A DNA stretch of 64,000 nt from Cololabis saira (lineage: Eukaryota; Chordata; Actinopteri; Beloniformes; Belonidae): NCBI RefSeq assembly GCF_033807715.1, contig NC_084596.1, forward strand, positions 31,628,879 to 31,692,878, given 5' to 3'. Under the pieces are notes generated by a model, which was not told the origin of the DNA, did no database searches, and worked only from the letters and a program-made list of their open reading frames with translations. Shown piece by piece: positions 35,743 to 46,796 of this stretch (positions are counted from its first letter, which is position 1; each line of letters begins with the position of its first letter). The position numbers and the translations under genes are program-made.

Positions 35743-35747
35743 TCCAC
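35743..35747. repeat. Target-site duplication (left), TCCAC
   Basis: TCCAC directly precedes the 5' LTR and is repeated at 40165-40169 directly after the 3' LTR. A 5-bp duplication is normal for Ty3/gypsy integration. Confidence 0.9.
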
Positions 35748-36098
35748 TGTTATGGCTCGCTCCTCTTCACCTTCACATCCACCCCTCCCCCCTCACTGAT
35801 TGCTCCATGGCTCAGCCCAGCACACCTGATGTCCCTCACCAATCTTCACACCAGCCTGCCAATCTACAATCAACCACTGCCAGTATAAAGACCCAGTCTG
35901 CACTTCATTCCTCGCCAGAGCTTCACCTGTCTACACGTATGGTAAAGTACTACAGGCCAGCCTACAGTTTAGCTCTCTGAAGTTGTAGCAGAACTATTAA
36001 GCCTCACAGCTATTGCTAAGCTGTTAGCTTCATGCAGTTGCAGCCTTTGTTTTTCTCCTGCTGTGGTTTTGTCACCACTGACCCCGTTCTTCTCTTCT
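35748..36098 (+). repeat. 5' LTR, truncated
   Basis: 351 bp, collinear with 39765-40115 without gaps and with two substitutions (positions near 35979 and 35999). The last 49 bp of the LTR, present at 40116-40164, are absent. Sequence passes straight from TTCTTCTCTTCT into gag-coding DNA. The primer-binding site that should follow the LTR is therefore missing. Confidence 0.92.
35884..35889 (+). promoter_or_regulatory. LTR TATA box
   Basis: TATAAA within CAGTATAAAGACC of the 5' LTR, identical to 39901-39906 in the 3' LTR. It sits about 136 bp into the LTR, suitable for driving transcription from about 35915. The promoter half of the LTR is intact. Confidence 0.65.
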
Positions 36099-36445
36099 CC
36101 TCCATTTCTCTTGATGAACGTCACCGGGAGCGCAAGCGAGAGAGGGCTCACCACAGTCGTAATGTATCCAGGCCACTCGCTCCGCCTCCGGTCAGCCTTG
36201 ATCGGCCTGTCCAGGTCTCCCCTTCAACTTCAACTTCTTCAACTTCTGCTGCTGAAGAGGAGCCTATGCAGTTGGGACGAGCTCGCTTGACTCCTGCAGA
36301 ACGTGAGCACCGGAGACTACAGGGGCTCTGCATGTATTGTGCTAGCTCCGCACACTCTGTTGACTCATGCCCAATCCTGTCTTCCAGAGCCTCCTCAGCT
36401 CGGCAGTCAAAAGACAGGGCTCACCCGCTCGGGGGTTCCGAGTGA
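36032..36445 (+). pseudogene. gag: gag remnant with CCHC zinc knuckle, fused to LTR sequence
   Basis: 137 codons from an ATG inside the LTR. Codons 1-22 are LTR-derived. After the junction at 36098/36099 the reading enters a basic, Ser/Pro-rich gag C-terminus. A C-x2-C-x4-H-x4-C zinc knuckle (36329-36370) is the nucleocapsid RNA-binding motif. Matrix/capsid regions are gone. The end overlaps the pol frame by 79 nt, with pol in the -1 frame, as expected for frameshift expression of Gag-Pol. The in-frame LTR start is an accident of the deletion. Any protein would lack particle-forming domains. Confidence 0.8.
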
Positions 36446-39400
36446 GCCGCTTGTTTAACCCCCAGTCCCTCTCCAGTAAGGCCGGGTTCATTGTCACTCT
36501 TGCCTGGCAGGGAGGGACGCTCACCACTCCGGCGCTGATCGACTCTGGGGCTGATGAGAGCTTTATTGACCATCGCTACGCCATGGAGGTGGGTCTCCCC
36601 ATTGCACCTCTGGAGAGGTCACTCTCAGCATTCGCTTTGGATGGACACCCTATGGGGCCCGTCACCCACCGGTGCGACTCACTCACCCTTACGGTCTCTG
36701 GTAACCATGTGGAAAACATCCGCCCCTACATTATCAACTCTCCTGATATGCCATTCATCTTAGGCAGACCTTGGCTGGAGCTCCACACCCCTCACGTCTG
36801 TTGGAGCTCGGGCCGCATTCTCAGCTGGAGCATTCCCTGCCATGCCCGCTGCCTTCGGTCCGCCCAGACACCTTCCCCGGTTAAGCAGCCCAGTCCTGTT
36901 CCTCCTGATCTCACCAAGGTTCCCGCTGAGTACCACGACTTGGCAGTGGCCTTCAGTAAGGAACGCGCCTGCACCCTTCCTCCCCACCGACCTTACGACT
37001 GTGCCATTGAGCTCCGTCCTGACGCCCAACTTCCAGTGAGTCGCCTCTACAATCTCTCTCTACCTGAGAAGGCGGCTATGGACCGTTACATAAATGACTG
37101 TCTGGCTGAGGGTCTTATTCGCCCTTCCACATCTCCGGTGGGAGCAGGGTTCTTTTTCGTCAAGAAGAAGGGTGGGGATCTGAGGCACTGCATAGACTAC
37201 CGGCAGCTCAACAACATCACAATCAAGAACAAATACCCTCTCCCCCTCATGAGCTCCAACTTCGAACCCCTCGTTGGTGCTACCATCTTCACCAAGTTGG
37301 ACCTCCGGAATGCGTACCACCTTGTGCGTATCCGTGAGGGGGATGAGTGGAAGACCGCCTTCAAAACCCCCCGTGGACACTACGAATATTTGGTCATGCC
37401 CTTTGGACTCACCAACGCACCCGCAGTCTTCCAGGCTCTTATGAATGACGTGCTCAGGGACATGCTAGAGGTATTCGTGGTCCTCTACCTGGATGACATC
37501 CTTGTGTTCTCCCGGGGCCTCCAGGAACATGTCCAGCATGTCCGCATGGTCATCCAACGCCTCTTGGAGAACTGCCTTTTCATTAAGGCTGAGAAGTGTG
37601 TCTTTCACTCACCTTCTGTGGAGTTCCTAGGACTCATTGTTGAGGATGGCTGCATTCGTCCTGACCCCCGCAAGGTTCAAGCAGTCGTCGACTGGCCTCA
37701 ACCCACCACCTGCAGACAGCTCCAAGGTTTCCTAGGATTTGCAAACTTCTATCGCCGTTTTATTCGGAACTACAGCCGCATAGCTGCCCCCCTTACTCAA
37801 CTCACCTCTACTCAACGTCCCTACATCTGGACACCTTCTGCCGACGCCGCCTTTGCTGCCCTCAAGAAGCACTTCACCACAGCCCCAGTCCTCCTCCATC
37901 CTGACCCCTCCAGGCCTTTCATAGTGGAGGTAGACGCTTCAGAGGTAGGCATAGGGGCTGTCTTGTCCCAACGGTCAGCAGAGGACCAGAAGCTACACCC
38001 CTGTGCTTTCTTCTCCCGTCGGTTTAGTTCAGCAGAGGAGAACTACGATATCGGGAATAGAGAGCTGCTAGCCGCGGTGGCAGCCTTTGAGGAATGGCGC
38101 CACTGGCTTGAGGGCGTGGAGGAGCCCACAGTTGTCTGGTCTGACCACAAGAATCTAACCTTCATCCGGGCTGCCAAGCGCCTTAACTCTCGTCAGGCAA
38201 GATGGGCACAGTTCCTGGATAGGTTCAACTATATCCTTACCTACAGACCTGGCTCCAGTAACACTAAGGCTGACGCTTTGTCCCGACTCCACGCACCTGA
38301 GAAGTCCTCGTCCGAGCCTGAGCCCATTATCCCTGCTTCTCGTGTCATAGGGGTGGTCACGATGAACATCGAGGCAGAGGTCAAATGGGCCCAACATGCT
38401 GAACCCGGGCCGGACGACTGTCCTCCTCACCGCCTCTTCGTTCCCCAGTCGGTGCGGTCTCAAGTGCTTCTGTGGGGCCATACCAGCAAGTTTGCTTGCC
38501 ATCCCGGATTCCAACGGACCCTCTCCTTCCTGAGCCGGCGGTTTTGGTGGCCGTCCATGAGAGCTGACGTCCGGGAGTTTGTCGCTGCCTGTGCCACCTG
38601 CTCCAGAGCCAAGGCGTCACATCAGCCACCAGCTGGACTTCTACGTCCTCTTCCTGTGCCCAGTCGTCCTTGGTCTCACATCTCCTTGGACTTCGTGTCC
38701 GGGTTTCCCCCTTCCCATGGAAACACCGTCATTCTCACCGTAGTGGACCGGTTTTACAAGGCTGTTCACTTGGTAGCACTTCCTAAGCTCCCGTCCTCGG
38801 CTGAGACGGCTGAACTCCTCACCCAGCATGTATTCCGGCTCCATGGACTTCCCAGTGACATTGTTTCTGACCGGGGGCCCCAATTCACGTCCCAGGTCTG
38901 GCAAGCCTTCTGTAGGGAGATCGGCGCCACTGTAAGCCTCTCCTCAGGGTACCACCCACAGACCAATGGCCAGGCGGAACGGACCAACCAGAGTTTGGAG
39001 TCTGCCCTTCGCTGCGTCTCTGCTCTCCATCCCACCTCCTGGAGCAAGGATCTACCCTGGGTGGAATACTCAATCAACACCCTGACCTGCTCCGCCACTG
39101 GAACGTCTCCATTTGAAGCATCACTGGGTTACCAACCCCCACTCTTCTCTCTCCAGGAGTCTGAGGCCTCTGTCCCCTCTGTCCAGGCCAACTTCCGGCG
39201 ATGTCGGCGGGTGTGGAAGGAGGTTCACGCTGCCTTGGTACGCTCCAATAAGCGCTCCTGCCGTGGGGCCAACCGTCGCCGCACTCCGGCACCGGTGTAC
39301 CAGGCCGGACAACAGGTCTACCTCTCCTCTGCCGATCTACCGCTCCAGGTATCCTCCAGGAAGCTGGCTCAGCGGTATGTCGGTCCCTTCGAGATTGACC

Positions 39401-39816
39401 ACGTCCTGAGTCCAGCGGCTGTGCGTCTCAAGCTTCCGGTCTCCATGAAGCATGTGCATCCCGTGTTTCATGTGTCCAAGGTCAAGCCTGTCTCCTCAAG
39501 CCCTCTCATGCTCTCCGCCCCAGCCCCTCCGCCTCCTCAGATGGTCGACGGTCATCCCCAGTGGACTGTTAGAGGGCTGCTGAAGGTGCGGCGGCGGGGT
39601 CGTGGGTTCCAGTACCTGGCGGATTGGGTGGGTTACGGCCCAGAAGAACGCTGCTGGATCTCCAGGAAGCTCATCATGGATCCCTCTCTCCTGCGGGACT
39701 TCTACCGGGCTAACCCCGACGCTCCCGGACGGTCGCCATGTGGCGCCCCTCGGAGGGGGGGTCCTGTTATGGCTCGCTCCTCTTCACCTTCACATCCACC
39801 CCTCCCCCCTCACTGA
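36367..39816 (+). CDS. pol: Chromovirus Pol polyprotein (protease, RT, RNase H, integrase, chromodomain)
   Basis: 1149 uninterrupted codons. Order by residue: aspartic protease with DSGA at 59-62; reverse transcriptase about 225-425 with first catalytic Asp 312 (KLDLRNAYH) and YLDD at 374-377; RNase H about 515-640 with Asp 523, Glu 566 and Asp 593; integrase HHCC zinc finger His 705, His 712, Cys 742, Cys 745; integrase core Asp 775, Asp 835, Glu 871 (D-x59-D-x35-E); GPF module at 1006-1008; chromodomain about 1068-1112. The chromodomain places it in the chromovirus branch and probably targets integration to chromatin marks. The Met at 36367 is only the first in the open frame; natural synthesis is by -1 frameshift from gag. 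The frame reads through the polypurine tract and stops 52 bp into the 3' LTR. No key residue is missing. Confidence 0.95.
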   Translation: MPNPVFQSLLSSAVKRQGSPARGFRVSRLFNPQSLSSKAGFIVTLAWQGGTLTTPALIDSGADESFIDHRYAMEVGLPIAPLERSLSAFALDGHPMGPVTHRCDSLTLTVSGNHVENIRPYIINSPDMPFILGRPWLELHTPHVCWSSGRILSWSIPCHARCLRSAQTPSPVKQPSPVPPDLTKVPAEYHDLAVAFSKERACTLPPHRPYDCAIELRPDAQLPVSRLYNLSLPEKAAMDRYINDCLAEGLIRPSTSPVGAGFFFVKKKGGDLRHCIDYRQLNNITIKNKYPLPLMSSNFEPLVGATIFTKLDLRNAYHLVRIREGDEWKTAFKTPRGHYEYLVMPFGLTNAPAVFQALMNDVLRDMLEVFVVLYLDDILVFSRGLQEHVQHVRMVIQRLLENCLFIKAEKCVFHSPSVEFLGLIVEDGCIRPDPRKVQAVVDWPQPTTCRQLQGFLGFANFYRRFIRNYSRIAAPLTQLTSTQRPYIWTPSADAAFAALKKHFTTAPVLLHPDPSRPFIVEVDASEVGIGAVLSQRSAEDQKLHPCAFFSRRFSSAEENYDIGNRELLAAVAAFEEWRHWLEGVEEPTVVWSDHKNLTFIRAAKRLNSRQARWAQFLDRFNYILTYRPGSSNTKADALSRLHAPEKSSSEPEPIIPASRVIGVVTMNIEAEVKWAQHAEPGPDDCPPHRLFVPQSVRSQVLLWGHTSKFACHPGFQRTLSFLSRRFWWPSMRADVREFVAACATCSRAKASHQPPAGLLRPLPVPSRPWSHISLDFVSGFPPSHGNTVILTVVDRFYKAVHLVALPKLPSSAETAELLTQHVFRLHGLPSDIVSDRGPQFTSQVWQAFCREIGATVSLSSGYHPQTNGQAERTNQSLESALRCVSALHPTSWSKDLPWVEYSINTLTCSATGTSPFEASLGYQPPLFSLQESEASVPSVQANFRRCRRVWKEVHAALVRSNKRSCRGANRRRTPAPVYQAGQQVYLSSADLPLQVSSRKLAQRYVGPFEIDHVLSPAAVRLKLPVSMKHVHPVFHVSKVKPVSSSPLMLSAPAPPPPQMVDGHPQWTVRGLLKVRRRGRGFQYLADWVGYGPEERCWISRKLIMDPSLLRDFYRANPDAPGRSPCGAPRRGGPVMARSSSPSHPPLPPH
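39752..39761 (+). promoter_or_regulatory. Polypurine tract
   Basis: GGAGGGGGGG lies 3 bases before the 3' LTR. It is the plus-strand primer site for reverse transcription and is embedded in the end of the pol frame. Confidence 0.85.
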
Positions 39817-40164
39817 TTGCTCCATGGCTCAGCCCAGCACACCTGATGTCCCTCACCAATCTTCACACCAGCCTGCCAATCTACAATCAACCACTGCCAG
39901 TATAAAGACCCAGTCTGCACTTCATTCCTCGCCAGAGCTTCACCTGTCTACACGTATGGTAAAGTACTACAGGCCAGCCTACAGTTTAGCTCTCTAAAGT
40001 TGTAGCAGAACTATTTAGCCTCACAGCTATTGCTAAGCTGTTAGCTTCATGCAGTTGCAGCCTTTGTTTTTCTCCTGCTGTGGTTTTGTCACCACTGACC
40101 CCGTTCTTCTCTTCTTACGTCTCCTCGTTGCTGTGCGCTTGGGTCACACTCACTAGCCATAACA
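39765..40164 (+). repeat. 3' LTR, complete
   Basis: 400 bp from TGTTATGG to CCATAACA, with a TATA box at 39901-39906. It retains the terminal 49 bp missing from the 5' copy and is followed by TSD TCCAC (40165-40169). Confidence 0.92.
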
Positions 40165-40244
40165 TCCACAGTATATTGCAAATATTATATATTATATAGC
40201 AAACACTGACAGTAAATGTGTGACAGACGGGACCATCATATGGC

Positions 40245-40272
40245 CAACGATTTAACGCAGAACCATAATTCA
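40245..40272. repeat. Single terminus of the AAGGCTG/AATCAGGC MITE family
   Basis: TTAACGCAGAACCATAATTC plus AGGC matches the right end of the MITEs at 27909-28034 and 45920-46369. No partner terminus is visible nearby, so this is a fragment inside the Harbinger-like element. Confidence 0.4.
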
Positions 40273-41129
40273 GGCGAAGCTGCAGTCTGTGTGCGCTGAT
40301 CACTGACACAGCGGGTCGGAGCGGATTTGGTCATGATGTTTAACCTGTGTTTTGTGATTAATAAGCACGGGTTTTAATTAAATGTAATTTACGAAGGATG
40401 ATTTCACGTTCAATAAGATAAGTAATCAATAAAATACAAAGTTTTGGCACAAAGGCTTGGCCTGCTTGTGGGCGAGTGGAGGGGGGCGCATTAAAAGAAG
40501 GCAAGATATAAGGCGGAGAACTAAAGAAAAAGTGGCCTTTAATAAAACTTGTGCAACCATTTTTAAAATAGCATGCAGCAGAATAAAGACTCTCTCTCTG
40601 CGTATTCTTTGATTTTGGCGATGTCGCCTCCTTGCCACAATAACAGCAGCAGCAGATTAGCACCTTCCTTTCGAACGTATTAAATACAGACGCAATCACA
40701 ATACGCGCAATTACTTTCAGGCTTGGTAAATCTCATTGCGCGTGGTAAATGGACCAATTTGCATCTTCCCCTCCCAGTATTTAGGATTTCTGCCGAGTAC
40801 GCCCCATATTGATTATTCATCAGGGCAAAAGTACTAACTGAATTGCGTGTGCAATTTTGCGCATTTGAGAGACGCAGTCCTCTTTGCACGCTGTTAGTAG
40901 ATCAGCTGGCACTTTGGTTTGCGGGTGCTGTCAAGTTTGCACACGTTTTAACACACGCAAACCTTTAGTAAATCGGGCCCTTGGTGCGCTGAAGCGTCAG
41001 CGTCCTTACTGCCCATTTCGGGTTAAGACCATATACTGTAGGGTGTTGTGCCACAAAGGGGGTGCTGGTTTGGTTATTAGAGAGTTATTAATAATTGTTT
41101 TATTTTAATATTAATAAAGAAGATGACTT

Positions 41130-43440
41130 ATTAAAACGGGGCACCACCTGACTATCAAAAAAATAACTACTAAACAGCTATATCAGTCTCAAAGTAGCTG
41201 TTATTCCATACTTGCCATATGGGATGGCGCTACAGAATAACAGTGAAGAAAAGAGTCAGAGCACACAGACCTTTGCAACCAACTGCTGTGACAAATATGT
41301 ATAAAATAAACACAAACAACTTCTCTTATTAAAAAAAAAAATCAATAGGTTCTGATCATTTATTGAAATATTGTGGATTGTTCTGTGCATTGAGTCAATG
41401 GACTGACCACAATATTTTTCTTTTTTTGTCCAATGATCTCTTCTATATAGTTATTTAAACATGACAATGCCACATAGGAGGCGCTGAAGTCACATGAAAG
41501 ACGTAAGAATCTTAGGTTACTTGAGTAAAGGTTGGAGCTGGGGTGAAGCCGCCGCTCAGGATGGCATTGCCAGCCATCCTAATTCTCTTCACTACAAAGA
41601 ATTAGTGTGGTTCCTCTGGATTTGACTTTTTTTTCTAGCCGACGGTACCACAGATGTTGAAGAAACTGCCTCTGAAATTGGATGGGCATACAACCGGTCA
41701 CAGCAATGAAGGATGTAATGTAGGCAGAGCCACAACCGGACAATAATAATCAACACTAGATGGTGAAGTATGAATTCTGGTGAATGGTTGTTGGCGTTTC
41801 TCAATAAAAAAATGTTTTTACAAGATGTTATTTGTGATTGTGCAGTACTGGCTCTTGGACTCTCCTGTGTGACTTATTGAAAAACAAAATAACAAATCAA
41901 AACCATGCCAGGCGTGTTTGTGATGGTTTGGTTTATTTACTGGTAGAGATGGTTATGAAATGGAGGGGTGTATCAGATCCATTTTATTAAGGATCATTTT
42001 CAGCGACGAGATAAATTCCTGACTTGACTGAATTACTCCTTTTTTTTAAAAGGAGGGTTAAAGCAAAGAAAAACAAAGAAAAAAAAACAACTTGAAAGTT
42101 TGAGGGGGACTATTTCCTTATTTGTTGTGGTTTAATTTGATCCTGTCTTATCATGATTTTATACGCCTGCCTTTATATATGTGGCTGGATATCGTTTGAT
42201 AGAATGACTGGAAATAGAAGCTGACCTTAAAAGTGTGATGGATGAGTGGGTTGGATGCAGCATACTAAAGTGGGTGGCATCACTTGGCTTGAGCTTAAGG
42301 TCAACATGCAGTGACAGAAATGGGAATAGGGGCAGGAAAAAAAAAAGACAATTCATTTCTCTGTGGCCTGAACTGCCGATCCCTCATCACTACTCTGTCT
42401 CAGACTTCTCGTGTTTTTGCGCAGCCAGACATGTCACAGTGAATTAGGCAAACTCACATGCCAGTAATTGGTTTCTGGGGAAAGGTTTTTAAGCTGACAT
42501 TAGGAAAAGGGTGGCTTCCTTCTCTTGTTAATTAAGTCTGTGGCCAGAGTCAAAGAACATGGCAGTGTTGTTCCTCCAATGAACCAATGGCATTAAGAGG
42601 ATAGGCACTTAAAAAGTTTTCGCTTCACTTTGTCAGGTCATTGAAAAGCTGTCTCGCCGGCCTGCATGTTGTGTCAGGATTTGTATGTATCATTACCAAG
42701 AAAGATTAAAGGATAATGGGCTGATTAAACGATGTTGTATCTTCTGATGTGATTACCGCCGATTTGCCCAGAATAATGGCGAGCCATTGTTTCACAGAGG
42801 ATCGCTCTGCTGGGTATGCAGCAGCTTGTGGATGTTTTAAACTTTCATCTTGCCAATGCATTTTTTATTCTGACCCTCCAAATTGTTGCCAAAGGAAATA
42901 AAAGAGGATGCTCACACTAATATGTTTATACATCCACAATGAATTTATTATGAGAAGAAAGTCCATATTGACTTACAAAATAGAATCTAATTTATAAAAA
43001 GATTTACTGGAGGTGGGTTTCAAATAGCTGTGTGCTCGTAAATATGCATCAGTAAAATGTGTGACTTTCAAATCTAAGGAACAATTTGCAAATGTGTTTG
43101 TGTGTGTTCTTGCATACTTTATAAACCCAGAAACACATAGGGCTGTATTCCCTCAAATGCACAGAGAAAATATCAAACTTTTGTGCAGAATAGGTGAATT
43201 TTAAGTGAATATAGTATTTTGAGCAGACAACAGCTAACTGAGCATTGAAGGATGTGCTAAACTCTGCGTCATAACATGGACTTAAAGGACACATTCAGTT
43301 ATTACAGGCATGCATATCTATGCAGTCACTTTGACCTTTTATTTTTGTGTCACCTGGGGACAGTGGAACCAATATTGATTTAATCTGATGCTGCCTATTC
43401 GACTGCTACCCAGCTGTTGCTAATTAGATGTACTTAATTA
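41130..43440. other. No gene recognised; possible conserved noncoding block at 42650-42830
   Basis: No transposon ends or exons are defensible. The segment 42650-42830 has GGATAATGGGCTGATTAAAC, a GATGTGATTACCG run and GCCATTGTTT, typical of clustered homeodomain and SOX sites. Proposed as candidate regulatory DNA only. Confidence 0.3.
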
Positions 43441-43624
43441 AAGGTTGGATAAGAAGTGTTGGGAAAACCAGTAAGAGTCAGCAAGATTTCAAGGACAATT
43501 AAAGTAATCCGTAGAGAGGCAAATGCTGTAGTAGTTGACTGCATTGAAGTGATGATGATGAAGGTGGTGCAGCATCCGGAGGATTTTTCATGGCTGTTGT
43601 GCTACTGTGATGGGCCAGATTACA

Positions 43625-43975
43625 ACTTTGTTTGGCGTGCCAGGTTTCATGGTTTTGGGTTTAGTTCCTGTTTTATTTTGAAATTCTTTCATCTGCATTC
43701 AACCATTTTACTTCCCTTACCCAATCCTGCTTGATCATTTGCACCTGTGTCTCATCAACCGCTGTGCATTTGCCTGTGTATATAATCTCACCTCTCCCAT
43801 CCTTCCTGCCAGTCTACCCAGTTGGTTTTTGGAATTTTCTCTTTTCTTACTAGAAGGCTTTTTGCATTTCTTTTTGGATTCCTTGATGTGAAGTTTCATT
43901 TTTTTGTTGAATAAAGGACTTCTAATTTTAATTCCTGCCACGTCAATCTCCAACATTTGAGTCCTCACCTCACAA
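43625..43975 (+). repeat. Possible solo-LTR remnant
   Basis: The segment has the layout of a retroelement LTR: a T-rich upstream part, TGTATATAATCT (TATA-like) near 43775, a C/T-rich leader and AATAAAGGAC (polyadenylation-like) near 43911. No matched second LTR, TSD or coding region was found, so the assignment is weak. Confidence 0.3.
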
Positions 43976-43999
43976 TTTGCAACACCAAGAGCCTTTTCT

Positions 44000-45910
44000 C
44001 TCAAAAAAATGACTGCTCTTTTTGAACAGACAAAATTAAAGCAGTGCTTTTGTTTAATGCGCAACATCCATGTATAGAGGCTTGAAATTATCAAACATTA
44101 ACTGGTATATCGAAAGATGTATATTATCTGAAAAATGTCACGATTCTTAGAACATATAGTCACAATGAAATGTACTGCCACAAAAGTTAATTCCTTGTTT
44201 TGTCTGATGGATTTCTTATTGACAAGCTGTCATGGACGATGAGTCAAAAAGTACATTTTTACACAGCACAAAGCAGACTAAAAGCTCAAGGTGTTGACTC
44301 AGCCTCCAAACTCCTAAGCTCTTTGTTATAACATGAAAACACATTGAGCGATTTGTTCCTCCTTCAACAGTGTTGAGGTGGTGCACTCACTTCTGCTTCT
44401 CTGCTTCTCTTTCTCATTATTTTCTACTCCTGGTCCTCTCTGTCCACTGAAAGCTGTCTGTGGTTGGCTGTTATCCATACTGGGACTTCAGTCTCTCCCC
44501 TGACTTTTGTTGGCTTATTCCAGATCTGAGTCTTCCCCTCCAGAAGATTTAGCTTTCTGTCTCTCTTTTTCTTTTCTTTGTGCACATATTGTCCTTTTTC
44601 TGTCTGCAGCTCTGTACTTGATTTATTTTCACTATATATGTGAATTGTGCTGTTGCACTGCGTCTTTCCTCATGCAGAGAAGATGACGTGGCTCAAGTTC
44701 TGTTTGCACAGTGTCTTTTATTACGTGATACTTTTATCCCCAGTTACTATTTATGTTTTCTTAATTTCTTCTGGATTAAATAAGACTTTTAGGCAGAATT
44801 CTGCATCTGAACTGATGGCATGATGCTGCAGATTGTAAAACCCTTGAGGCAAATTTGTGGCGTTAGTTGTAAAAATAACAGACATGCTTTGCCTGTTCTT
44901 TATGTCTTACTATTTTTTTTCAGCTCAGTTCACCTTCATATCAGTTAATGTCTCATCTGCTATTTAGTTTTTACCCATTAGTCTGGAGTTGACTTCTGTG
45001 AGCATATACTGTAAACTCTGCAGCAACGCTTTTCCGAATACATCAGGTGGATTTTACATGAACTTCATAACCCATAAAGAGCAGGAATCAAGGGAAGGCG
45101 TCTCATCCAAGGATGAACTCTCATGTGTAATCTTTGGGTCACTGTTTTAAGCTTTTGCTTTTATTAGATAAAAAGTTTCTTACAGCTATATTTTCCTGAT
45201 TTGCAGGAAAAACCTTAAACATGGCTTTTAGCCAGACAGGGTGCAACATCTCGTTTAGAAATGGAAAACCCTTTTAAGTATTCATGCCTTCAGAATTTTT
45301 TACATTTATTTATTTTTTCATTTTTTTCTACGATAAATCAGCATGAAAACTTAACATCACAATAAGATTTAAGTTGCTTTACATGATTGAGGCTAGAAAA
45401 GTAGAGCTCCAACACCCTTTGATAAATACATGTCAACATGGCTCACTTTCTTTTTTTTCTAACTGTCGGCTTGCAAAGTATGAATCCTTCTGGATCTCAA
45501 AAGGTTCGCTAATGATTTCAGCATAAAAGACTGTTTGGATGGCCCACAGTGGTCTCTGCCGTGCACTCTCTGAAGGTGAGAGGCAGCATGGGGGACAAGG
45601 TTACATGAACACAAATTGCTTCACAAATAGTTTCTAGCAAATACTGCATAAGACGAACTGGACAAATCCCCTGTGACATCATCCATAGGTTTCCTGAAAC
45701 AGGATTCTAAGCTTTTTTTTTTTTATTTCTCATACAGCACGGTGCCATGTTGCAAATAGTATGAGTAGGCCTGGAAGCTGGCCCGAGCTCTGTCACCTTA
45801 TGTCAGTCATAGTTAGCCATTTTAGCTTGGTTTACTTGCTAATTATTATCAGTTTACATCCATTTGTAACAAATCTCTCCAAACATGCTGATTTCAAGTG
45901 TCGCTACTGA
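44000..45910. other. No gene recognised
   Basis: Pyrimidine-rich and T-rich stretches, with no coding, RNA or transposon signature I can support. Confidence 0.35.
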
Positions 45911-45919
45911 AATGTCATC

Positions 45920-46369
45920 TTAAGGCTGGATTATGGTTCTGCGTTCAACCAACGCATAGCCTACGCCGTTGCCGTGACGCTGTCGTGAACCCTCTGGACT
46001 TCTCAGTCACTCCATTTCGCCGCCGTGCAGTACCCCCCGCGACCGCTAGGGGTGTGCAATCTTTTCCTCAATGGTTTATCCAACTTTTCCGGTCACAGTG
46101 AATCAAAGAGATAAGGACAACTATTGTGCAAAAAACCAAAACAAAAAAAACACATACACGAAGAAAAGAGCGCTGAAAGTTCACGACTGCTTCACAAACC
46201 GGAAACCCGAAATGCGTTGCTATCAAGCGAACCAATCACAGCCCTCTCGGTCTGTGTCGGTCTGCGACCTCTCGACTCATAGTTACAATTTGTGGGAGGT
46301 GCGCGACACGGCGCAACCTGCGACGTAGGCATGGCGTCGATTTGTTGCAGAACCATAATCCAGCCTTAA
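45920..46369. mobile_element. TTAA-flanked MITE, AAGGCTGGATTATGG termini
   Basis: TTAAGGCTGGATTATGGTTC at the left faces GAACCATAATCCAGCCTTAA at the right, an inverted match over about 20 bp. Subterminal CCTACGCCG and CGACGTAGG continue the symmetry. TTAA is present at both borders but is part of the palindrome, so a TTAA or a TTA/TAA duplication cannot be separated. It belongs with 27909-28034. No coding sequence. Confidence 0.7.
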
Positions 46370-46796
46370 GAAGAATGTTGCCAGAGCTGAAACAAGTTGT
46401 CACTTCACCTGCCGCCAGCAGAGTTACACCCGTAGTTGGGCAAGCTCACCGATGCTGCTGCCTGGTTCACAGTGGGTGTCGGAACTCACCAAGACCCACT
46501 CGGTGAGTCCAGGACTCCAAGAGTGAGTCCTACACTCGATGTTGGAGTCCAGGTCTAGGACTGATCTCCTGTGGGTCCCAGATCTCTCAGTTGATCCATG
46601 CTGGCGGAGCTGTGGAACAGCTGGCAAACATTTGCAACACAACTTCCTGTTACAAATGCCATGTGCAGTCACAAATAAACTTCTTTAACGAGAGGAGGAA
46701 TTATTTTTTCTGTTTTGTTTTTAAAAACAAAAAGGCCAATGTTTTCTTATATTTTCTTCATTTCATTCTGAAAGGGGGAAAAAAACACCAAAGAAC

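Larger units (their letters stand above)
35748..40164 (+). mobile_element. Ty3/gypsy chromovirus retrotransposon, gag and PBS deleted
   Basis: The element starts TGTTATGG and ends CCATAACA (inverted termini), flanked by TCCAC on both sides. The order is truncated 5' LTR, gag C-terminus, pol (protease, RT, RNase H, integrase, chromodomain), polypurine tract, full 3' LTR. The 3' LTR is 400 bp; the 5' LTR keeps only its first 351 bp. The shared LTR parts differ at 2 positions. Total length is 4417 bp, against 5 kb or more for typical intact chromoviruses. It is inserted within the Harbinger-like element. Loss of the primer-binding site means this copy cannot prime its own reverse transcription. 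Confidence 0.95.
34745..40979. mobile_element. Decayed Harbinger-like element, split by a gypsy retrotransposon
   Basis: GGCCCGATTTACTAA at 34745 faces TTAGTAAATCGGGCC ending at 40979. CTTGG flanks both sides (34740-34744 and 40980-40984), although a 3-bp TTG reading with one more terminal G also fits. Subterminal AATTGCGTGTGCA and TTTGCGGGTG motifs recur near both ends. From the ATG at 34936, with shifts, HKRKMKF and ELELEILVEEA can be read, like the N-terminus of Myb-type proteins of Harbinger transposons. Removing the retrotransposon and one TSD leaves about 1.8 kb. A LINE fragment lies inside at 35050-35345. Confidence 0.6.

Noticed and set aside
36760..39409. Minus-strand and out-of-frame ORFs of 60-119 codons
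   Set aside because: Shadows of the GC-rich retrotransposon pol frame.
34640..41060. RING-finger exon for the RNF4-like gene around PYCPFRVK and nearby Cys/His residues
   Set aside because: Cys/His spacing does not fit a RING, and the reading is split by the Harbinger-like and gypsy insertions; coincidence is more likely.
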